The position numbers and the translations under genes were made by a program. From positions 1 through 64,000 of the forward strand of contig JAOBSW010000178.1 in the NCBI GenBank assembly GCA_026214975.1: a stretch of 64,000 nucleotides of DNA, given 5' to 3'. This DNA comes from Gentiana macrophylla. Lineage: Eukaryota; Streptophyta; Magnoliopsida; Gentianales; Gentianaceae. Positions 1-11,041 of this stretch are shown here, piece after piece (the stretch's first letter is position 1; the number at the start of each line of letters is the position of its first letter). Below the pieces are notes generated by a model that had not been told where the DNA came from, ran no database searches, and was given only the letters and a program-made list of their open reading frames with translations.

Positions 1-1475
1 ATCTCAAACTTGTCATTTTCAACGGATATTTATTGCGTTTGATGCTTGTATTCGTGATTTCAAGCATAATCGACCAATGCCCTTTCTGGATGGGGCTCAT
101 TTAAAGTTTGATCAGACTGACCATTTGTTGGGTGCAACTAGGAAGGATGGTGAGAATGGTATGTCTTATTTTGAGTGACAGATTATCTTTTATGCAGTGA
201 CACTTGAGTTTATGCAGTGACAATTGATTTTATTGTTTGAGAGTTGGTTTTTTTTGTCACATTCCATTGGCATTTCTCTGATACCTGATTTTTTGAGTTT
301 CTGCAGCAACTGTCCCTGCATTTATTTTCTGATTTTTTTTGTTATGATTGTGTTTTTGCAATTTCTTGTTTTGGTGATTAGCATTTTTGTTCTTGTTGAC
401 ATTGCTTTGTGTTATTTTGTTGTGATTTTCGATTTGATATTGTTCCAAGAATATATCATTTGTGTTATAGTTGTTGTTGATTCCGAGGATTTCGATAATT
501 GGAGATGGTTCTTGTTGCATTTGAAGAATTTTCTTATACACTGTTCGGTCGGACGACGCTCATGACCGATAGAATCCTGGACTATTGGATGCTATCAGAA
601 GTGTTTCGATGCATTTCATTCTTATTGTATTTACCATTTGAAGTTGAATCAAGACTTGTTTTAGTGGTAGATTTGTAGGTAAATCTTTGCGTGAGAGAAT
701 GGTCAATTTGTTTTACCAATGTGCTTATGCTTCGATCGCTGAAGAGTATGACAAGTCACGTAGCCGATATGTTACTTGAAGGTGAGAGCGCAAAACGCGT
801 TCTTTGTGAATTTAGATCCAAGAATTGGGCCAATGCTTATTTTGAAGGTTGTCGGTATGGTCATACCGCTTTACTTTGGGTGAGTCGTTTAATGCTTGGA
901 TATTTAAGAGAGCGGCTTCCTCTGTGTTGAATATGGTTGATGGCATTCGTAGACAAGATCATGACAATATTCTCATATAAGCGTCTTTCGCAAAGATCAT
1001 TCAAGTCTTTGATATGTCCAAAAGTTGATTCTATTTTGTTCAAGCCGATGGATTCGTGGAGTCGCTTTGGTGTTTCTAGTTGTAGTTATTATAAGTATGA
1101 GGTTTTTTCATCTCCGCCGGCAAGTGTTAATCTGGATATCCGTGCTTGCTCACGCAAGAGAGTGGCAAATGAATGGCTATCCGTGTATTCATGGATTGGT
1201 TTGTGATTAGAGTACAAGTTTCCTTTGAATGAAAGTACGCCGATCCTTGTTTTTTGACACGATCTGTGTTGATTCATATGATTTTGGAGTACTGACCAAT
1301 TCTGGTCCATTTTTAAGAACAACCAAGATCTTATTGTGCTTTCACCCGTTCAAGAAATGTACTGGTAGACGGAAGCGTCTTCAATCTCGTAAGTAGACGT
1401 CAACTCGTGTTATCCAATGTAGTCGCTTTCCATGCCGTTGGCCATCATAATAAGAAGCGGTTGTTTTGCTCGCCT
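1..1475 (+). pseudogene. Mutator-like (MULE/MuDR) transposase, broken, 5' end outside window
   Basis: Transposase of a Mutator-like DNA transposon, decayed by stops and frameshifts. In order along the strand: the core segment with FLDGAHLK (about 85-115) and GATRKDGENG (to 160); a T-rich interval of about 310 bases that looks like an intron (gtatgt at 160, ttatag ending at 469); DSEDFDNWRWFL (480-520); a segment matching the usual HLKxN region; NLFYQCAYASIAEEYDK (about 705-755); AESFNAWIF (about 880-905); then a SWIM zinc finger with REWQMNGYPCIHGLV (about 1165-1205) and a basic tail with a CCHC-like HAVGHHNKK (about 1435-1465). This order of DDE core, SWIM finger and zinc knuckle is the known MuDR/MULE plan. 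The N-terminal FAR1/MuDR DNA-binding part would lie before base 1. At least three frame changes are needed to read it, so it is not functional. Confidence 0.85.
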
Positions 1476-2849
1476 TAATCGATAGTTATACTGTTTTTAC
1501 GGTTTTGTAAGCATGACTTTTGGATTTAATATCGATGATTTGTGAGATTTCCACGATGCACGTTGACATTCTTTGTTATTACATTAGTATGCTCATTGAG
1601 TTTACTACTAATGCAATCGATCTTTATTATGTATATGTATTTTTGTGCTTATTGCTTTTATATTTGTAATCATTTTTATTCTCGATATATTCTTGTCATT
1701 GGTGTCTTTGTATTGCTCTTTGAATTGAAGATGTAATGAATGCGATGACGTGAGTGAGCCTCGCATTTTTATGTTTATGTCTCGCCAAGAGTTGTAATTC
1801 ATTCAGTTGCTATTGTATTCATTGTAAAGATCTCGTTATATACTTATTGTTAAGCCATTTGTGTTTTGTTTTTATGCACAACGTGTTGGTGATTTTTCTA
1901 TGTTTGTGATTGTTTAGTGAGTTCCTTGAAATGATTGTTTTAAGTTTTAGTTAGTGCAGTGACATCAGTGTCACTGCATCTTTATGAAGATGCATTTTGC
2001 ATAGAAATTGTAATGTGTTTAATTCCCTTTTTTTTACACAAGATGTTAACAACAATCCACAAAATAATAGAAATCAATGCACAAGAACATGAAGCATCAA
2101 CGATTTCCAATTTATGAATGAATTGAAATGTTTTTGTAGTCTTGTTGACATCATTGTCTTTGCATTAGAATTAACATGCATTTTGATGCTATTTCTTGTC
2201 TCGCTAATGTTTTCATGCAATCCTTTCGAATGTTAACAATGAATGCACAACAATTAGAAAATTTACTAGCATTTTATGAGAAACATGAAGTATCAAACAT
2301 TTATGATCTTTATACACAAAATGAACCATCAACAAAAACTCTTACTGCCTTATGATAGTCTACTTTTTAACTAGTTCATATAAATGATTGACCATCAACA
2401 GAGCAAAGTAGAATAGTCAAAACAAGTAGAATCTACAGCTATCTTAGTTGCCAATGTGAAGTCTGTTAAGCACTAATGAATTTAGAATCATTCATCAGGA
2501 ACTTCACGACTTGTTCATTTTCAGTTGTGATGGAATTTTCAAATCTTGTGCTAGCTTGTAGATGTAATATGACAAGTAAAAAGGCCGCGATCCACGCATT
2601 ACATTTCAATGATTCATTATTATTGTGTATCTTGAGTTTTGGTCATTATGTTAAGAATTGCATTCAGACTTACGTTGCATTATCTTGTAAAGGTATGTTT
2701 TCAACCTTTTCCACTTTCGTTGCTATTCTCGGTTGCTGGCTGTTCGATTCAATGGCTTGTGAAAGCATTTTAAGCTGTAAAATAAGAGTAGTACATGTTC
2801 AATGTTTTTTTTATATTGCCTGATTTTGTGAAGAAAATACAGTGAGAGT
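1476..2849. other. Spacer between two convergent MULE genes
   Basis: I see no gene here. The stretch is AT-rich and lies between the 3' ends of the + strand transposase and the - strand accessory gene. It has one copy of the inverted motif pair GCAGTGACAT / TGTCACTGCAT (about 1954-1979), the same motif that recurs through the first 20 kb. Confidence 0.5.
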
Positions 2850-3150
2850 AAATTCAGTGACAGAAAATGCAGTTTTTATCATGATTTATTTGATAACTTA
2901 CTGTAATTTTGCAGTCTTTGATGAATACGTCGGGTATGTCTGGCTTCACCGCTGCCGAATGATGCATTTCCATGTGGTGTTTCCTAAAGTGTATGTTAGG
3001 AGTACCCAGTGGTATGGCCTTGGCTCTAATCCCATACAGCATAACGGGAGGAAAACTTTGTTCCCTTGATGTATTATGTCCAAAGATCTCGATCGTTTTC
3101 TCATTTCTATAGGTTTTGTCGCTCTCTTCAAATATTGCTCTGACATTGCA
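2850..3150 (-). pseudogene. Possible Ulp1-like protease segment
   Basis: The - strand reads VFLPLC followed by a HWVLLTYTL stretch in one frame (3146-2946), then EMHHSAAVKPDIPDVF in the next frame (to about 2860). A hydrophobic strand, then HW and a second strand, is how the catalytic-His region of C48 (Ulp1/SENP) proteases looks in MULE-borne copies. The Asp and Cys parts of the triad cannot be placed with confidence. It could instead be an unrelated remnant. The frame change in the middle shows it is broken. Confidence 0.3.
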
Positions 3151-3717
3151 ATTTCATGAGATTATGAATGTGAATCGAAGCTAGTTATTCAAATCAGCTT
3201 TTTATGCATACCATGTCACTGTGATCATTTGAATATGTGGTGGTTAAGCTTAACTAAATCGCTCGTTAAAGAGCTCAATGAATCCTTCAACCATTGCTCC
3301 AAATTTCATTAGGCTAAGTTAGTTTATGTCTTTATCAAATAATTTAGTGGTCTCAAGTAATGCAAATCATGAGTAAGATGGAATTAGACTAAGATATGAG
3401 TGACAATACGATGGAATTAGACTTTATGCAAGGATGTGAAAAATTTTACCGCTTAAATCTATTTGTAGCTCATTAAGAACTTCCATTATCGAGTTGATGT
3501 TCACATATGGGTAGTCGCCGAATGATTTTGCCCATACTACACCCCGCATTTAGTAATTTATTGTTAGTATTCAATATATCATGAAGTTTTATTTTGTATG
3601 TTGTTCTTAAGTCATTTATGCTTACTCTTGTCCTCCTCGTTGTCTAACTCTTGAATTCTTTTGAATACTTCGGAAGAATGTGTCATCCACACTTGTATTT
3701 ATCTTTGTCTTTATGGA

Positions 3718-4620
3718 TTATGAGTCTTCCTTGAAACTTGGATTTTCCTTAGGGATGTAGTAATCTTTCCCTTTCCTTTCTCGCCTTTCTTTTCTTATTT
3801 TCTTCGCATACTGGTAATCAGGATCCTCTTTCTTTGTCCTCAATCTTGCATTTTTCTTCACCCCTTTCAATTGTGAAATCTGGGGTCCGTTGATGAGTAA
3901 TGAGGTCATAGCCGTCGTGTAGGTTTTGCAAGTTTTGTGCGGCGAGAGTGTGTTGATCAAAGATCATCATCGTTTCTCTACCAAATTTTGTGTGACCGGA
4001 TGAGTTGCAATGTTGTCAATTTCATCTTGTAATGCTTGACTCTTTTTCCCAGCTTCTTCAAATTTTCTTTCTTCGCTCTGCATCTTCTCTTTGAGGCTTT
4101 CATTCTTCTCTTTCTCACCTTCAAGTTCAAATTTTCAAATTTCCGATTGTGAATAATGTTTGCTCAAGTGTTTCCACATTTTGTCTAAGCTCCCTGCACT
4201 AGCTTTTCGCTTTTTTCTTCCTCTTCCAACATAGCATGACCATCTTTTTCTCAGGAAGCTCCTTGTTCATTGTAACTCTCTAATGCATTGTTGATGTACA
4301 AATCTTTTCCATTATGTTCTCTTTTGCCGGTTAATGGGTAGACAAATTGCAATTTCAATCTTCTCATTCAATTCTTTAACTTCAATCCCCAACTTAGTTT
4401 TTTCAAAGAAGATAGTGACATCTAATGTCTCAAAGATGTCCGCAAACTTTGCTTCAAGTTCTTTATATTTCTTCGACATATCCACTTCACACCGCTTCAA
4501 CTCTTCCACTTTTGATGCTAGATTTAGATTCGATGTTGTAACTCTTCAATTCTTTTCCTCATCATGTCAACGCATGCTTGATCACTCTTGTCTTTTGCCT
4601 ACAAACATATTTTAAAGTAC
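3718..4620 (-). pseudogene. Coiled-coil and basic segments of the MULE accessory gene
   Basis: Two stretches rich in Glu, Lys and Leu on the - strand. The first (4620-4312) contains KRCEVDMSKKYKELEAKF and reads as a heptad-like helix. The second (about 4170-3718) contains EERKFEEAGKKSQALQDEI and ends in a highly basic tail with KKIRKERRERKGKDYYIP. Such coiled coils lie between the mobile domain and the protease in related elements. No enzymatic motif is visible, and a stop or frame shift separates the two. Confidence 0.4.
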
Positions 4621-4897
4621 AATAATTAGTAAATGAAGTTCCTTCTTAGTGTCACCATTGTTGTCTATTTGTAGTGACATTATGTGATGCAATGACATTA
4701 TGTGATGCGTGTTGACATTATGTGATGTCACTTTGATTGGTGCTTTTAGTACTTTGTCGGTGTCATTACCATGGCTTGCTTTAGTTCTGCAATTTTGGTG
4801 TTGGCATCTTCTAATGCTCTTGACAAGGTGATATTTTCCTGTTTTATGCCTTGAACTTCATCTTGCACATCCTGCACCAGTTGTAGCAAATGTGATT

Positions 4898-5395
4898 TTA
4901 AGTGCAGTGACATAATTTTATTTTGATTGTCTTTGATGGGAAAATGTAAAAAAGTAGTTTTACAATTGGTGGTGATGGTGTTGGTGTTAGCAATCTGAAT
5001 GATGGAGTTCTTCCATATTTAGTTGTAGATTTGTGTGCTTGTTTAGGAGTGTGTTGTTCTTGTACCTCTTCATTGTGTTGTTGTGTTTCCATTTCTTCCT
5101 CATTGGCTTCAGACTGCCATTCATTTTGTTCTCGATTCCATTCCATCTTCTCCAGATTCGCTATCATCACTTTTAATTTGTTTCACGCTCTTCCGATTGC
5201 CCATGTTCTTTCTTCTTTTCCATGATATCCTCGCCGATTCATCCTCATCACTTTCGAATTTCTTTCATGCTCTTCTAATTGTCTCTCTTTTCCTTCTGTT
5301 TCCATGGTATCCTCTCTAGAGTCATTCTCTTCATGATCATCAATTTTAGAATTTCTGTCATCCTCTTCATTATCATCACTTTCAGAACTTCTTTC
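4898..5395 (-). pseudogene. Acidic exon of the MULE accessory gene, split by a solo LTR (3' part)
   Basis: An open - strand stretch rich in Asp, Glu and Ser, with SESDDNEEDDRNSKIDD near its start and a Gln/Glu-rich stretch (EEMETQQHNEEVQEQH) later. Its upstream partner lies at 7205-7410. If the LTR at 5396-7199 and one copy of the CTTTC duplication are removed, the acidic frame runs on without a stop across the join, so the LTR went into an exon. There is a frame change near 5170. Confidence 0.5.
5391..5395. repeat. Target-site duplication CTTTC (left copy)
   Basis: CTTTC directly before the LTR end TGTTAG; the same five bases follow the other LTR end CTAACA at 7200-7204. Confidence 0.85.
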
Positions 5396-7199
5396 TGTTA
5401 GGTGTAATGCCCGAAAGACAATTTTGTAATTGTTTTATTTAATAAATGAAATGATATTATTATTCATATTTATTATTCTCATATTCACCGATGTGACAAT
5501 AGTATTTAAACTACAGAAAACCCTAAAGTATATCGTTTATGTAATCACTTAACTCAGTGTATGGGATATATACTGGAGGATTGAGTTAGTGAAGATTTAC
5601 TTAAAATACAATTAGCCCATAGTGAAGTTAATCGAGAGGATCGGGTCTCCTTTAACGTGCTATTAATGCGCTGAACACAATAGGTGTGATTGTCTTATCG
5701 GACTTTCGGTTAAGAGAACCTAATAGGGCATTTATATATGATAGATATATCATATGTATCGGACCGATTTGATTAGAGTTCACGATATAATTCCGTAATC
5801 GAGAAGTCTTATCGAATCAATCGATGATCATATTTATGGATATATCTTAAATCACGAGGTGATCACAATCAACCGCTTGAATCGGTATGAGGTTTGACTT
5901 GACGGTTAAAGATTACACCGAGTCCGATCGAATTACCCCATCTTGGCATTGTATCGATTGGATTGGTGAGTAGTCCGTGTTATCACGCATCTGAATCCAT
6001 TCCTTCCATTTATGGAAGTAGATAGACACTTCCCTTATTTGTTAATCCTAGAAATTGATCGATCGTACGAGTTCATATTACACCGATTAGCTACAAGTGA
6101 GTTGTATGAATTAATTGATCACTAAGGGTTAATGGTAAATAAGGATAAGAGGTTCTAAAAAGGGTTAACGGTAACTTCCCGATTTATAATGAGCGATCAT
6201 GGAGGATTAATCCATATGTAATGATTATATCAATGGACGCTTATTATCATTCTCGTGAGAGATAAATATAATCTCATAATCGGAGGAGTGCGATCCACGG
6301 GATTATGGTGGCATATTCTGTGATTGATTTATCGAATATAATTATTCTTCGTAAGATAATTGTTTATTTGATTTATCGGAGTCACGATTATTAGTCAATG
6401 GTCCCCCGACGCGTGCCTCCAATATAGCATAGCTATTCTCGGACGTCGAATCCTAATAATATTAATTAGTTCTTATTAGAATTTAATTAAAACGATATGT
6501 GAATTAATTGTTTTGTGGACTATTAAATTAGTTGGGCTAAATAATTAAATATGTGAAAAAGACATTTTTCATAATCTTGGCCCAATTTAGTGTGTTATGG
6601 CGAAAATAATATTGACTAGGTCAATAATCAATTTTCGCCAAGGTAATGTTTTCTTGTGGATTAATAAGATATGTGCACAAAATATTTATTGGATAAATAT
6701 TTATGGTAAGAAAATAAAGATAAAGATTATTCTAGATTTGTTCTAGGATATTCTAGGATTATCTTTTATTTAATATGATTATTATAATTGATTTTGTATT
6801 AATTATTAAATCCTTGGAGGACAATGATTACTCTCCATATATAAAGAGAGTTCTCCCAAGCCTAAAAATACTACAAATTTCGACTTTCTTTCTTAGAGAG
6901 AGGAAGAAAAATTTCGCCAAGGGAAGTGGGAGAATCTTGGAGGTTTTTCCGGTAGCATATCGGAATGATTCGAGATGAGGATTTCTATCCACCGGGAGTT
7001 GCTCGGAGCACACGTATGGAAGATTGTGGTGCTCTTCACACCATCCTTTGTTATTTCTAATTGCGGTTCTTCTACTTGGATTTTGAGATCCAAGAGGTAT
7101 GTTCTACAACCCCTTGTAGGGTAGATCTAGTTATTTTATTACGTGTAAATTATAGATCTAGATCCTTAAATCGCTTCACATGAGATGATATTACTAACA
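5396..7199 (+). mobile_element. Solo LTR (1804 bp), Copia-like start
   Basis: Begins TGTTAGGTGTAATGCCCG and ends CTAACA, giving a 6-bp terminal inverted repeat, with perfect 5-bp duplications (CTTTC) on both sides. No open frame, PBS, PPT or second LTR is present, so this is a solo LTR left after recombination between two LTRs. The TGTTAGG start followed by an AT-rich leader with TTTAATAAATGAAATG resembles the LTRs of large plant Copia elements; the superfamily is inferred. It interrupts an exon of the accessory gene on the other strand. Confidence 0.85.
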
Positions 7200-7204
7200 C
7201 TTTC
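7200..7204. repeat. Target-site duplication CTTTC (right copy)
   Basis: Matches 5391-5395 exactly, on the far side of the solo LTR. Confidence 0.85.
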
Positions 7205-7410
7205 ATCCTCTTCGCTTCTCATTTCATCATCTATAGCCTTGTGGATCGCTTCATGTCTCTTGTTTTTGGACAAGCTTTGTATGAGGAGGAACTCGAGTCA
7301 ATGTTGGATTCAATTCTTCAAACATTGAACTATTTCAATTTGCATTATGAATGTATTCAGTTCATGGACTCACAAACAAGTATTCATTTTATTAAATAAA
7401 GAACTACAAC
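7205..7410 (-). pseudogene. Acidic exon of the MULE accessory gene (5' part)
   Basis: On the - strand the open frame contains RHEAIHKAIDDEMRSEEDE immediately before the solo LTR junction. It is in frame with the acidic stretch at 5395-4898 once the LTR and one duplication copy are removed. Its own upstream end is not clear. Confidence 0.4.
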
Positions 7411-7483
7411 AAGAATGCAGTGACATGCAATAACAATGCAGTGACTATTTATTGACCTTCAAATTTGATAGTCAATGACATTC

Positions 7484-7680
7484 TTAATATTTACCTGATG
7501 TTTGCCCATGTGTTAGAGCTTTGTTTTTGTTAGAATACCCTGCAGCTTTTCTTAGATTCCACTTTTTATCCTTGGAATCCATGTGTGTGCCAAACTTTTC
7601 TTTCCTTGTCGCTCTTTTTTCATTTATCCGCTTCACAAGATCTACTATGATGTCGTGTGTTCGCAGAACCAACATCAGAA
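7484..7680 (-). pseudogene. Basic segment of the MULE accessory gene, family not recognised
   Basis: A 63-residue open stretch containing VDLVKRINEKRATRKEKFGT. It is rich in Lys and Arg and has no motif I can name. It lies between the mobile-domain-like segment and the acidic exon, bounded by repeat-rich DNA with GCAGTGACAT copies (7416-7445). Counted as part of the same gene only because of strand and position. Confidence 0.3.
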
Positions 7681-7765
7681 TGTACCAGTAGATAAATATG
7701 CATTAGAATGAAGTGGCATTAGTTTCCAATTAGCATTTATAATGAAATACAATTATAATCAATTG

Positions 7766-8420
7766 TTAAGAGAGAGAACATACCAGCAGGAACACATTGC
7801 ATCCGTTTACATATCTTGCATGCGACCATTTTCGATTAAGCCCATTCTCCAGTTCTTTTAGTATATGGGATGACCAATCAAATGAACATAAATTATTCAA
7901 GTCATCCACATAGTATAGGAATGACCATGGTATGTTCTGCCCTGAGGTCGCGAAGAAGACTGTTGCAAGTAATATTAGACACAGTAGTTTCACCGTGTCT
8001 TCAACTGATGTTGAATCAGTTTCTTTTACTGTTTCCTTTATCAGTTATTTCACCCCACATATCTTTATTCTCTCAACATCAGAGAACAATCTTTTTTGAA
8101 TTGATATCTCCTTTTTTGAGTTTTTGCTCATATCCTCTACCTATTTGTTTCCATCTTCATGTCATAAATATGAGCTTCACATCATTTCTCGTTGGCATGT
8201 GATGTTCCTTTCCAATCTTGAAACCCCTTTTTTGTTGTATGCCATTATCAGGTCATCCAGCATATCATTCTTCTTTTTCTCCATTATAATCTTTTGCTTT
8301 TCAAATGCAGCAAACAAATGTCTAAATGGAGTTTTCCCCATTACTTTCCGATGCTCTTCTGTTATATGTCCCTTTATGTCATTGAATATCTCGTGTATAC
8401 TGTTGATTCCTTATTGAGTT
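7766..8420 (-). pseudogene. Plant-mobile-domain / DUF1985-like segment
   Basis: On the - strand the first part reads IHEIFNDIKGHITEEHRKVM and then GKTPFRHL. After about 170 bases with stops comes KLLCLILLATVFFATSG, then WSFLYYVDDLNNLCSFDWSS and YVNGCNVFLLV. The order (a short helix with EEH and TPF, then LLCLILLATV, then YVDDL..DW, then NGC..LL) is typical of the mobile-domain / DUF1985 proteins that accompany Ulp1-like genes in plant MULEs. These domains are transposon-derived and their biochemical role is unclear. Two stops within the region show decay. Confidence 0.5.
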
Positions 8421-8690
8421 ACATCAGAGTTTTCATTCTAATAAAAACACAGACATGTAATTTACACCTCTGCCTTGATTCCTTATGCTGTGACATCAGA
8501 TTTTTCATTCTAATAAAAGCCCAGACATGTAATTTACACATCTCTTGATTCCTTATGCAGTAACATCAGATTTTTCATTCGCATAAAAACACAGACACGT
8601 AATTTTAACCCTCTTCCTTGATTCCTTATGCAGTGACATCAGAGTTTTTATTCCAAAAAGTTGTGTACCTACTCATATGATATTCTCAAA
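8403..8690. repeat. Tandem array, 70-73 bp unit, four copies
   Basis: TTGATTCCTTAT starts at 8403, 8475, 8545 and 8618, each followed by a (G)CAGTGACATCAGA-like core, TTTTCATTC, then ACAGACAYGTAATTT. The spacing is 72, 70 and 73. The same core and flank reappear in the larger 266-bp unit further right. Confidence 0.8.
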
Positions 8691-8938
8691 GTTATAATGC
8701 AGTGACATGGAATTTCTCACTTTAACAACTTTAAACTCATTCTCTTTTTTGTGAATACAATATCATGATTTTTTTCAGTATTATGATATAGTGAACTACA
8801 ATTTTTTCTAATGTCTACACCTCTGCCATACTTTTTTCAGTGGTGTCATGACATTGTACTTCTTTTGAATTCAATGACATGATGTTTTCAACCTTATTAT
8901 GAAGTGACATCCGAGTTCTCATTCGAATAAAAACACTG

Positions 8939-8943
8939 ACAGG
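8939..8943. repeat. Possible target-site duplication ACAGG (left copy)
   Basis: ACAGG here and at 11037-11041 flank the reverse LTR fragment. Five bases is a weak signal, but the array into which the fragment went contains ...TTTTACAGGTC..., so this is a plausible target. Confidence 0.5.
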
Positions 8944-10312
8944 CCTAAACCTAACCTTGGAAACGGCGCCTAAAGGCGACGGACATTACCTAGGCTATAC
9001 ACAGATCCTAACCGGCAGCATGTACGGGTCAAATTGTAGCTCTAGTCCGGTGAGTCAGTCGTATTTCTCGGTGGAAAACATGGTAATTCTTTTAAGTGGG
9101 GTTAAACACCAAGAAGCTATTATTAACTCGATCTAAGTCGCAGTTTTATCAGTTTCCTCGGGTTAGATAGTTAGATCAGTTAGATTGTTAGTAGTGCATA
9201 AAGTAAAAACAGTAAATAAATACAAATAAATACTAATATAATATATATTTTTGGATCTAGCCAAGAATACTTTACTGAATCAATATCTTTTAGTAGAAAT
9301 AAATGAGACAGATCTTCCTTTATTCAAGGTGTAAATTATATATGAATCGGTGTACTCCTAAGCTAGACAACTCCTCCTCACACGAGGCGTATGAAATTGT
9401 CATATGTCAAATGTCACAGTCCAATGTCATTCCAAAGCATAGTCACTCCCGTTTTGTCATACGAGCAATGTTTCGGATCTTGATTAAAACAGATAAATTA
9501 ACGTAATAATGATCTTGAGCACAATTTTAATAAGATTTGTTTTTCTAGGACAAATCGCCCCTCGGTAGGAAATAGGATTCCGTTGTCACGCTTTTACTCG
9601 GCCAATTTTACCTCGGTCTTTCTATTACGATCTCGTATTCTAATCGTGAGTTGTCAATTCATTAGATTACGTTCAAATAGAAAGAGATTCATTATAATCG
9701 GTTTTAATCATTATTACCAGAGTCGATCATTCATTTTACCAAAAGATTAACTAATTCAGATTCATATCTTGGCTAGATATATTTTTAGTTATACATAGAT
9801 ATATATATCAGATTCTGTCAAAATGTCATGGATTAAACGGCTGGAAGTTTTCCATAATAGCCTTCTGTCAAGATGACAAAATTCTATTACAACCAAATTT
9901 AGCCTTTCGATCTAAGCATTTATCAGATTCTCACATATATAGAAACAAACATATAGATATATAAATATAGAACAACAAAAAGTAAAACTCAATAAAATTA
10001 CCCGTTTACTTCAGATCTAAGTTGTATTCTTGAAAATAGCAACTTTTCCTAAAGCATTTTCCTTCGATAATTTTCTCGAGCATTACAACATTACTACTTT
10101 TATTTATATAAAAAAAAAATATATATACATACATAGACATATGTATACATACGGGCCCGAAAACAAAATAAAAGAGAAAAGAGATGAAGAACGAAGATGA
10201 AGAAGAGGGAATGGAAGAAATGGGAGGAGGTGGAGAAGAGAGATCTTGGCCAAGAGTGGCCAAGATGGGATAAGAAAGATGGAATGGAAATGGGGAGTAT
10301 ATATAGGGAGAG

Positions 10313-10374
<62 letters not shown>

Positions 10375-11036
10375 CACATGGAAGCCATCATCAAGCACAT
10401 GGGAGCCATCATCAAGCACATGGGAGGGAATATCCATCATTGCAAGTAACATGCACTACATGGGAGAATATAATCAAGTTGGGAAAATATCTCCACTTTC
10501 CCCAAGCGTTTCTATAGCGGCGCTTATTGATAAAATAGCCATAACTTGAGTTGTAGACCTCCAATTGACGTGATTCAAAATGCGTTGGAAAGCTCATTTG
10601 AATATCTACAACTTTTATGAAGAACTCTTCCCCAGAAAACGCCTCTAAGTTGGGTCAAATTTCCATCGAAAACATGTAACGATTTAAGTACTTAGGAAAA
10701 TTTGCTCCGTTGAACTTATAAACTTGTGGCACCTTCTTCTAACCCTCTAAACACATCTTTTAGACTCAAAACATGTCGTTACGTGGGATCTTGGTCAATG
10801 AATAATCCTGCAATGAACCACCAAAATACCAAACGTAAATCCGACACGACACTCGTTACTAAACCGTACAAAACTAATAAAAACTTATAAAAATACGATA
10901 ATTTATATAATAACTACTACTTATACATTTGAATAAAACTTAGTAATTTTGACTTGATTTGATACAATAATGCTCAAAATGGTATCAATATTGGGGTAAA
11001 ATGTCGTAATAATGATCATAAATTTATCTCTCATCA
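8944..11036 (-). mobile_element. Athila-type LTR plus primer-binding site, reverse orientation
   Basis: Read on the - strand it starts TGATGAGAGATAAATTTATG and follows the same order as the LTRs of elements A and B: the GGTGTTTAACC block, the GACTCACC block, TTTGACCCG, and finally a GGCGCCGTT PBS-like box at about 8965-8976. This is the tRNA-Asp-type primer site of Athila elements, here degenerate. Only about 30 bases of internal sequence remain after the PBS, so this is not a clean solo LTR. A long TA microsatellite lies inside. It interrupts the 266-bp repeat array of the MULE region. Confidence 0.65.
10316..10373. repeat. (TA)n microsatellite
   Basis: About 56 bases of alternating TA inside the reverse LTR, followed by three short imperfect copies of CATGGRAGCCATCATCAAGCA (10377-10430). 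The open frames spanning it are Tyr-Ile runs and not genes. Confidence 0.9.
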
Positions 11037-11041
11037 ACAGG

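Noticed and set aside
224..565. 113-residue hydrophobic frame (+) in the first kilobase
   Set aside because: It is the T-rich intron-like interval inside the MULE transposase plus the following exon; the hydrophobicity is due to T-richness.
5396..7199. Solo LTR as a short internal-deletion retroelement (TRIM/LARD)
   Set aside because: No second LTR copy, PBS or PPT inside; a single LTR with a perfect duplication is the simpler reading.
10006..10517. Frames of 105-148 residues around 10.0-10.5 kb on both strands
   Set aside because: They run through the (TA)n microsatellite and encode Tyr-Ile runs; they lie inside an LTR.
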